The translations under genes were made by a program, and so were the position numbers. 64,000 bases of DNA from an uncultured Collinsella sp. (GTDB taxonomy: Bacteria; Actinomycetota; Coriobacteriia; Coriobacteriales; Coriobacteriaceae), in NCBI GenBank assembly GCA_900542275.1, contig UQMW01000001.1, forward strand, positions 1-64,000. The letters are read 5' to 3'. The notes beneath the pieces were generated by a model, which had not been told where the DNA came from, ran no database searches, and saw only the letters and a program-made list of their open reading frames with translations. Shown here one piece after another: positions 57,967 to 64,000 of the stretch. Position 1 is the stretch's first letter. Each line of letters starts with the position of its first letter.

Positions 57967-59743
57967 ATGGAGCAACTCATCGCCATCATCGAAAAGGGCC
58001 AGCCCTTTTTCAACGCGATCGCCCGCAACAAGTACCTCAAGGCGATCCGCGACGGCTTTATCTCCGTCATCCCCATCATCATCTTCTCGTCCATCTTCTG
58101 CCTGGTAGCCTCGGTCCCCAACATCTGGGGTTTCTACTGGCCCGATGACATCAACAACGCCCTGTGGAAGTGCTACAACTACTCCATGGGCATCCTGGCC
58201 ATCGCCTGCGCCGCCACCACGGCCAAGCACTTCGCCGACGCCCAGAACCGCGATCTACCCAAGAACAACCAGATCAACTTCATCTCGTTGCATGTGCGCA
58301 GCCATCATCGGCTTCTTGCTCCTTTCGAGCGACACGATCGCCACGGACGCTGCCAGCGGCTTCAACACCACCTACCTTGGTTCCAAGGGCCTGCTGACCG
58401 CCTTCATCGCTGCGTTTGTGACCGGCATCATCTACAAGTTCTTCATTAAGCGCAACATCACCGTCAAGATGCCCGAGCAGGTTCCGCCCAACATTTCGCA
58501 GACCTTTAAGGACATCATCCCCTTCTCCGTCTGCATCACCGTCTTTTGGGTCTTTGACATCGTCTTCCGCGCTGCCTTTGGCTTCTGCTTTGCCCAGGGC
58601 GTCATCCAGGTGTTCCAGCCCCTGTTCACCGCTGCCGACGGCTACATCGGCCTCGCTGTGATCTACGGCGCCATGAGCCTCTTCTGGTTCGTGGGCGTCC
58701 ACGGCCCCTCGATCGTCGAGCCCGCTATCGCCGCCGCTCTCGTTGCCAACATGACCGACAACCTGGCTGCATATCAGGCTGGCGCGCACGCCTCCGCTGT
58801 CCTGACGCAGGGCGCCCAGTACTTCGTCGTCTGCATGGGCGGCACCGGTGCCACGCTTGTCCTGGTCTTTATGTTCTGCTTCCTGGCCAAGTCCCAGGAG
58901 ATGCGCGCCGTCGGTAAGGCCGCCATCGTCCCCGTGTGCTTTGCCGTCAACGAGCCGCTGCTGTTCGCCGCACCTATCGTGCTCAACCCCGTCTTCTTTG
59001 TCCCGTTTGTCTTTGCCCCGATCGCCAACATCTGGATCCTCAAGGTCTTTATCGATTTCCTGGGCATGAACGGCTTTATGTACACCCTGCCATGGACCGT
59101 CCCCGGCCCCATCGGCACCATCATGGGTCTGGGCTTCCAACCGCTCGCCTTTGTGATGCTCGCCCTTATCCTGGTCGTCGACTTCGTTCTGTACTACCCG
59201 TTCTTCCGTGCCTATGACGCCCAGAAGTGCGCCGAGGAGGCCGAGATCTCCCAGGAGGAGCTCGCCGCCAAGAACGCCGAGAAGGCCGCCAAGCTCAACG
59301 ATGCCTTCCAGGGCAAGGCTGACGCCAAGAGCGTTGCCACCGGCGCTGCCGCCGAGGCCGTGAAGGCCGACTCCCCCGCCGCTTCTGCAGCATCCGCTGC
59401 CGAGGCAACGACCGCCAGCGACCTCAACGGCAAGCGCGTGCTCGTGCTCTGCCAGGGCGGCGGTACCTCGGGCCTGCTCGCCAACGCACTGGCCAAGGCT
59501 GCCAAGGAGCGCGGCATCAATCTTGAGACCGCTGCCGACGCCTATGGCAACCACGTCGACATGCTCCCCGACTTTGACCTGGTCGTCCTGGCCCCGCAGG
59601 CCGCCAGCTACCTGGCCGACCTGCAGAAGGACTGCGAGCGCGTGGGCAACAAGTGCGTCGCCTGCCGCGGTAAGCAGTACATCGAGCTCTCCCAGAACGG
59701 CGACAAGTCTCTCGCCTTTGTGAGCGAGCAGCTGTCGAAGTAA
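57967..59743 (+). pseudogene. lacE: Lactose-specific PTS EIICB, single-base frameshift near codon 107
   Basis: The N-terminal frame reads MEQLIAIIEKGQPFFNAIAR and on to NQINFIS, then breaks. The frame shifted by one base resumes CMCAAIIGFLLLSSDTIATD and continues to the stop at 59743. One extra T at 58288-58289 explains it, and the repaired protein would be about 592 aa, normal for LacE. EIIC is a multi-pass permease to about residue 425. An Ala/Lys-rich linker joins EIIB, whose phosphocysteine is in VLVLCQGGGTSG. It is a sequencing error, a recent mutation or a natural off-switch; lacG downstream is intact. Confidence 0.85.
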
Positions 59744-59752
59744 GTAACGCTT

Positions 59753-59786
59753 AGGGCCAGCCGACTATCCAAGACCGGCTGGCCCT
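59753..59786 (+). terminator. Intercistronic hairpin between lacE and lacG
   Basis: AGGGCCAGCCG and CGGCTGGCCCT, 11 bp, followed by TCGATTT; it ends about 20 bp before lacG. It probably lowers lacG read-through or protects the lacE message. Confidence 0.65.
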
Positions 59787-59809
59787 TCGATTTAAACGAT
59801 TGGATCATC

Positions 59810-61249
59810 ATGTCCGTTAACCCCGCCAGCGTCACCAACCCGCCCGCGCAGTTCCCCGAGGACTTTGTCTTTGGCGGCGCCACTGCTGCCTACCAGGTAG
59901 AGGGCGAGACCCGCACCCACGGTAAGGGCAAGGTCGCCTGGGACGACTTCTTGGAGGCCCAGGGCCGCTTCTCTCCCGATCCCGCCTCCGACTTCTACAA
60001 CCAGTACCCCGTCGATCTGGAGCTGTGCGAGGAGTTTGGCATCAACGGTATTCGCCTCTCCATCGCCTGGAGCCGCATCTTCCCCGAGGGCACCGGCAAG
60101 GTGAACCCCGAGGGCGTGCAGTTCTACCACGACCTCTTTGCCGAGTGCCACAAGCACCACGTTGAGCCGTTTGTCACGCTGCATCACTTCGACACGCCGC
60201 TGCCCCTCTTTGAGAAGGGCGACTTCCTCAACCGCGAGACCATCGACGCCTTTGTGGACTTTGTCACCTTCTGCTTTAAGGAGTACGCCGACCAGGTGAC
60301 CTATTGGTTCACCTTTAACGAGATCTGGGCCGACGCCTCCAACACCTACATCGAGGGCACCTTCCCCGGTGGCGTCAAGGCGCATCTTGCCGAGGCCTTC
60401 CAGTGCGAGCACAACATGATGCTCGCCCACGCCAGGGCAGTACTAGCCTTCCATAACGGCGGTTTTAAGGGCAAAATCGGCGTCATTCAGTCGCTGGAGT
60501 TCAAGTATCCGCTCAACGAGAACGACCCCGCCGACATCAAGGCCGCCAACAACGAGCACGTGCTGCAAAACCAGTTCTTGCTCGACGCCACCTTCCGCGG
60601 CGACTACGCGCCCGACACCCTCGAGTGCGCCAACCGCCTGGCTGCCGTCTCGGGTGGCACCATCGAGATCTTGGACGAGGACCTCGAGATTATGCGCGAA
60701 GCTGCGCTTTACAACGACTACCTGGGCGTTAACAACTACCAGTGCCGTTTCTTGAAGGCTTACGACGGCGAGAACGACCTGCACCACAATGGTACGGGCG
60801 AGAAGGGCACCGGCCGCTGGCGCGTCAAGGGCATTGGCGAGCACGTGAACAAGCCTGGCATCCCTACCACCGACTGGGACTGGATCATCTATCCCGAGGG
60901 CCTGTTCGATCTGCTCGTCTACATTAAGCAGCGCTACCCCAACTACAAGCAGATCTTCATCACCGAGAACGGCATGGGCTACAAGGACCCCTACAAGGAC
61001 GGTTTTGTGGACGACCAGCCGCGCATCGACTACATCGAGCAGCACCTGCGCTGGTTGCTCAAGGCCATAGAGGTGGGCGTCAACGTGGGCGGCTACTTCC
61101 TGTGGAGCCTGCAGGACCAATTCTCCTGGACCAACGGCTACAACAAGCGCTACGGCTTCTTCTACGTAGACTTTGAGACCCAAAAGCGCACGCCCAAGGC
61201 AAGCGCCTACTGGTATAAGCACGTGGCGCAGACCCGTCGTCTGGACTAA
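59810..61249 (+). CDS. lacG: 6-phospho-beta-galactosidase (GH1)
   Basis: Cleaves lactose-6-phosphate to glucose and galactose-6-phosphate. The 479-aa GH1 protein has FVFGGATAAYQVEGETRTHG at the N terminus, acid/base Glu in TFNEIW, nucleophile Glu in FITENGMGY, and the phosphate-site region TDWDWIIYPEGL, all LacG-like. The ribosome site is weak (GGATCATC). It lies 66 bp after lacE behind a hairpin. Confidence 0.94.
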   Translation: MSVNPASVTNPPAQFPEDFVFGGATAAYQVEGETRTHGKGKVAWDDFLEAQGRFSPDPASDFYNQYPVDLELCEEFGINGIRLSIAWSRIFPEGTGKVNPEGVQFYHDLFAECHKHHVEPFVTLHHFDTPLPLFEKGDFLNRETIDAFVDFVTFCFKEYADQVTYWFTFNEIWADASNTYIEGTFPGGVKAHLAEAFQCEHNMMLAHARAVLAFHNGGFKGKIGVIQSLEFKYPLNENDPADIKAANNEHVLQNQFLLDATFRGDYAPDTLECANRLAAVSGGTIEILDEDLEIMREAALYNDYLGVNNYQCRFLKAYDGENDLHHNGTGEKGTGRWRVKGIGEHVNKPGIPTTDWDWIIYPEGLFDLLVYIKQRYPNYKQIFITENGMGYKDPYKDGFVDDQPRIDYIEQHLRWLLKAIEVGVNVGGYFLWSLQDQFSWTNGYNKRYGFFYVDFETQKRTPKASAYWYKHVAQTRRLD

Positions 61250-61295
61250 AGACTAGCGGGGTTGCCTGCCCACATAACCTGTCCCCATTTCTCAG

Positions 61296-61343
61296 CCGGG
61301 GGCGGCACGTCACACGGCGCGCCGCCCCCGGTCTTTTGTTTTT
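61296..61343 (+). terminator. Rho-independent terminator of lacEG
   Basis: CCGGGGGCGGC/GCCGCCCCCGG (11 bp) followed by TCTTTTGTTTTTG. Confidence 0.9.
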
Positions 61344-61363
61344 GTTCGACCTGGGGGCCGTTT

Positions 61364-61500
61364 ATCTCGATCTGTAACATCTAGCCGAGTTTTTGGGTTC
61401 TAGCTGTTACAGATCGAGATGAACAGGATTGCGCTTTCCGAAGAATCTAAATCTGTAACACGTAGCCCGCTTTTGACCGTCTACCTGTTACAGATCGAGA
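61364..61500. repeat. Two tandem GATCTGTAACA palindromes
   Basis: Unit 1: ATCTCGATCTGTAACA (61364-61379) with TGTTACAGATCGAGAT (61405-61420). Unit 2: ATCTGTAACA (61451-61460) with TGTTACAGAT (61486-61495). Both loops have a TAG...TTTTTG-like core. Unit 2 lacks TCTCG on its left arm only. Confidence 0.75.
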
Positions 61501-61515
61501 CAAACGGAGTAGGAC

Positions 61516-62544
61516 CTAACCCCGTATGTCCCTAACAGTCGAGCGTTCGACCAGCGTACTCGGCACATGAATCGCCTCGATAGACGAGCTCTCTCCAATC
61601 GCCGCCTCAAACGCAAGCTTACCGACACCGCGCAAATCAAATCGCAGCGTCGTCAGCCGATTGTGAGGAACAAGTCCCTCGAGTGCGTCGTCGATACCAG
61701 CCACGCTCACGTCGTCGGGCACGGACAGGCCCGCATTCTCGAGCGCGGCGATAACGCCCAGCGCCATCTGGTCATTTGCCGCAAGCACGGCAGTCGGCGC
61801 CTGCGACCCGCCGGCAAGCACCTCGGCCGCAATCCGCTCGCCCATGGTGTACCCACTGTCCGCACTCCAATCGCCACGCAGCATCGGAGCGGCATCGACA
61901 TGAGCACGACCCAGCGTATCGCGCCAACCGGCCTCACGAAAACGCGAGGAAATCGAGTTTTCCGGACCCGCCACAAACCGCATATTCGAATGACCATGTT
62001 CCAGCAGATAATTGGTCAACAGCTCGCACGAACCATACTGGTCGGAGTCGATCGTCGTGCAGCGCGGATGCGCATACATGGACAGGATGACCGTTCGCAC
62101 TCCCGGCTGGGGAACAAACTCCTCAAAATCGGGAGCCATGCGGTTCATGTTGAGAATCATGCCGTCGACGGGTCGCTCGACCATGCGGCGCGAGGCATCG
62201 GCAAGTGCATAGGGCTTGTCGCCGCCCATCTCGATCATAGTGACGGCAAAATCGTGCTCGCGCGCCGCTTGCATGATACCCTCGAGCGTCGCCAGGTTAC
62301 CGACACGTGTGATGTTGTACATGCACAGGCCAATAGAACGATACGACCCGCCGCGCAACGCCGCTCCAGCAAAATTGGGACGAAAGCCCAGCTCTTCCAT
62401 GGCGGCCAGCACACGCTTGCGCGTCTTTTCCGTCACGTTGGGCATACCGTTGACCACACGAGACACAGTCTGGCGGCTCACGCCAGCGAGCGCCGCAACC
62501 TCTGCCGCGCTCGCCGAACGACCATTCCTTGTCTGCTGAGCCAT
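61516..62544 (-). CDS. LacI family regulator 3
   Basis: The 342-aa paralogue of the two other LacI proteins has helix-turn-helix AAEVAALAGVSRQTVSRVVN (about 13-32), hinge GFRPNFAGAALRGGSYRSIG and a sugar domain with MYAHPRCTTIDSDQYG, nearly the MYAHPRVTTVDSDHYG of lacI-1. ATG 62544 follows GGAAGGC. It diverges from the second GH1 gene with three ATGAGCACGTTAACAT-type operators between them. Confidence 0.92.
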   Translation of the reverse strand: MAQQTRNGRSASAAEVAALAGVSRQTVSRVVNGMPNVTEKTRKRVLAAMEELGFRPNFAGAALRGGSYRSIGLCMYNITRVGNLATLEGIMQAAREHDFAVTMIEMGGDKPYALADASRRMVERPVDGMILNMNRMAPDFEEFVPQPGVRTVILSMYAHPRCTTIDSDQYGSCELLTNYLLEHGHSNMRFVAGPENSISSRFREAGWRDTLGRAHVDAAPMLRGDWSADSGYTMGERIAAEVLAGGSQAPTAVLAANDQMALGVIAALENAGLSVPDDVSVAGIDDALEGLVPHNRLTTLRFDLRGVGKLAFEAAIGESSSIEAIHVPSTLVERSTVRDIRG

Positions 62545-62603
62545 GCCTTCCACGCTAACCTGCTTCCCAACTATTCCCCGCACCCATGGCGCATCGTACA
62601 TAC

Positions 62604-62775
62604 ATTGATAACGTGCTCATGATACCCGAGCCATATACCACAACATGAAAACTTCTGTCAATCAAAACCGCTTACCGAACAAATACAACCGTTCGCGGCT
62701 GTTTGAAGTTGTTTTGTTTCTATACATCCCAGCTGGATGTTAACGTGCTCATTGTCAAATGTTCACGTGCTCATT
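62604..62775. promoter_or_regulatory. Three LacI operators between lacI-3 and the second GH1 gene
   Basis: ATTGATAACGTGCTCAT (62604-62620), ATGTTAACGTGCTCATT (62737-62753) and ATGTTCACGTGCTCATT (62759-62775). They differ from the galK set mainly by GCAC instead of GTAC. Confidence 0.75.
62688..62698 (+). promoter_or_regulatory. ACCGTTCGCGG motif upstream of the second GH1 gene
   Basis: Variant of the recurrent motif between the first and second LacI operators. Confidence 0.45.
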
Positions 62776-62894
62776 TTGGTTCTAATCATTTTAAGATAGT
62801 GTTTATCGGGCTTTTTCACCGCTGAACGCTAACCAGGGAGCCTCCTGAGCGCAAACGCACAATATCGAACAGCGAGACGAGAGGGTGTATGCAT

Positions 62895-64000
62895 ATGTCT
62901 TTGCTAAACCGCGTACAGCAGCTGCCGAAGGGCTTTGTTTGGGGCGCCGCAACCGCCGCGTACCAAACGGAAGGTTCCACGAAGGTGGCAGGCAAGGGTA
63001 AGACCATGTGGGACGATTACCTTGTCGCCCAGGGTCGCTTTTTGCCCGACCCGGCCAGTGATTTCTACAACCGCTACGAGGAGGATATCCGCCTTTCTGC
63101 CGAGCATGGACTCAACGCCATCCGTGTGTCCATCGCCTGGACTCGCATCTTCCCCAACGGCGACGATGCCGAGCCCCTCGCCGAGGGCGTTAAGCACTAC
63201 CACGAGTTGTTCGCCTGCTGCAAAAAGTATGGCGTCGAGCCCTATGTGTCCCTGCATCACTTTGACTCCCCCGCCGCCCTGTTCAACCAGGGCGACTGGC
63301 TCAACCGCAAGACCGTCGACGCCTATGTGCGCTATGCCGAGTTCTGCTTCCGCGAGTTCCGCGAGGTCAAGAATTGGTTCACCATCAACGAGCTCATCAG
63401 CCTCTCGCACTCCCAATACATCCAAGGCAACTTCCCGCCCAACCATCACTTTGATGTGACGAGCGGCATCCAGAGCCAGCACAACGAGCTCGTTGCCCAC
63501 GCCCGCGCCGTCAACCTGTATAAGGATCTTGACGAGACCGAGCACCTGGGCGGACGCATTGGCATGGTCAACGTCCTGACGCCGGCATATCCTGCCACCG
63601 ACTCGCCCGCCGACCAGCACGCCGCCGACCTGTACAACGCCTTCTACACCGACTTCATCATGGACGGCGCCTTCCTGGGTCACTACTCCGCGCGCACCCT
63701 CTCACTCATCAACGAGATTCTGCGTGCCAACAACGCCACACTTACGGTTGAGGACAGCGACATGGAGGAGCTCGCCAAGGCGGCGCCCCGCAACGATATG
63801 TTCGGCCTCAACTACTATCAGTCGGCGTTTATCGCCGCATACGATGGCGAGTCCACCAACAGCTTTAACGGCACCGGAGACAAGGGCACCTCGTGCTTTA
63901 AGTTTAAGGGCGTCGGGCAGCAGGTCGATATGCCGGGTATCCCCACCACCGACTGGGATTGGCTCATCTACCCGCAAGGCCTCTACGACACGCTCAAGCA
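62895..64000 (+). CDS. GH1 6-phospho-glycosidase, 3' end beyond window
   Basis: The open frame continues through the window edge (368 codons seen). It starts MSLLNRVQQLPKGFVWGAAT, 9 nt after GAGGG; ATG 62889 is in the same frame. Acid/base Glu is in TINELI. A TDWDWLIYPQGL segment near the edge matches LacG, so it is probably a second 6-phospho-beta-galactosidase or 6-phospho-beta-glucosidase. The nucleophile region lies outside. Control by lacI-3 is inferred from the operators. Confidence 0.92.
   Translation, partial: MSLLNRVQQLPKGFVWGAATAAYQTEGSTKVAGKGKTMWDDYLVAQGRFLPDPASDFYNRYEEDIRLSAEHGLNAIRVSIAWTRIFPNGDDAEPLAEGVKHYHELFACCKKYGVEPYVSLHHFDSPAALFNQGDWLNRKTVDAYVRYAEFCFREFREVKNWFTINELISLSHSQYIQGNFPPNHHFDVTSGIQSQHNELVAHARAVNLYKDLDETEHLGGRIGMVNVLTPAYPATDSPADQHAADLYNAFYTDFIMDGAFLGHYSARTLSLINEILRANNATLTVEDSDMEELAKAAPRNDMFGLNYYQSAFIAAYDGESTNSFNGTGDKGTSCFKFKGVGQQVDMPGIPTTDWDWLIYPQGLYDTLK

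Noticed and set aside
58280..59554. 424-codon minus-strand frame over lacE
   Set aside because: Asp/Gly/His-rich shadow; the plus strand encodes EIIC and EIIB.
1..64000. tRNA or rRNA genes
   Set aside because: No TTCRANYC-type loop with matching acceptor stem and no rRNA-like sequence was found by eye.

Overview
The window is GC-rich, gene-dense chromosomal DNA with strong Shine-Dalgarno sites. Its gene set is that of a fermentative gut Actinomycete of the class Coriobacteriia, most like Collinsella: pyruvate formate-lyase, lactose PTS with the tagatose-6-phosphate route, a flavodiiron protein, membrane-embedded LuxR regulators and an agmatine deiminase cluster. That placement is inferred from protein character and layout; no rRNA, tRNA, CRISPR array or intact insertion sequence was seen.

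Layout. 0-5.4 kb: aspartate-family genes asd and lysC (minus strand) divergent from thrC-thrB. 5.7-7.1 kb: a toxin-antitoxin-like pair (DUF3990 plus a DUF3791/HTH protein) behind a perfect palindromic operator. 7.1-13.5 kb: engB, mtnN, a hydrolase remnant, pflA, a DegV gene, and pyruvate formate-lyase split into a 683-aa body (pflB) and a separate 83-aa glycyl-radical subunit (grcA). 13.9-15.8 kb: ketodeoxygluconate permease and a short-chain dehydrogenase. 16.0-20.7 kb: MarR regulator plus heterodimeric ABC exporter. 21.3-25 kb: DAHP synthase, GNAT acetyltransferase, AAA/DUF4143 ATPase. 25.2-37.4 kb: MATE pump, amidohydrolase and an agmatine/putrescine cluster (carbamoyltransferase, two APC antiporters, agmatine deiminase), bracketed by two paralogous membrane LuxR regulators. 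37.7-43.9 kb: BceAB-like ABC transporter, a NUDIX-Vsr fusion, an AraC regulator and a HAD phosphatase. 44.3-64 kb: sugar island with class II aldolase/DeoR, flavodiiron protein, galK-galT, lacC, lacB, lacA, lacF, lacE (frameshifted), lacG, three LacI paralogues and a second, truncated GH1 phosphoglycosidase.

How the genes work together. Lactose would enter through LacEF as lactose-6-phosphate and be cleaved by LacG. The galactose-6-phosphate would go through LacAB and LacC to tagatose-1,6-bisphosphate; no lacD is present, and the class II aldolase at 44.3-45.1 kb is a candidate for that step. Free galactose would use GalK/GalT. Pyruvate drains through the two-piece formate-lyase activated by PflA. 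Agmatine would be deiminated by AguA and the N-carbamoylputrescine phosphorolysed by the carbamoyltransferase, with the antiporters exchanging agmatine and putrescine; carbamate kinase is not in the window.

The most unusual content is between genes. Several families of long, structured repeats keep the same internal-loop sequences while their stem arms change together from copy to copy. Two of these families lie directly after stop codons, with their cores in a fixed orientation relative to the upstream gene. There is also a roughly 238-bp MITE-like unit, a recurring 11-bp motif (ACCGTTCRCSG) upstream of many catabolic operons, LacI operator sets, a 23-bp tandem repeat and an attenuator-like leader before an antiporter gene.
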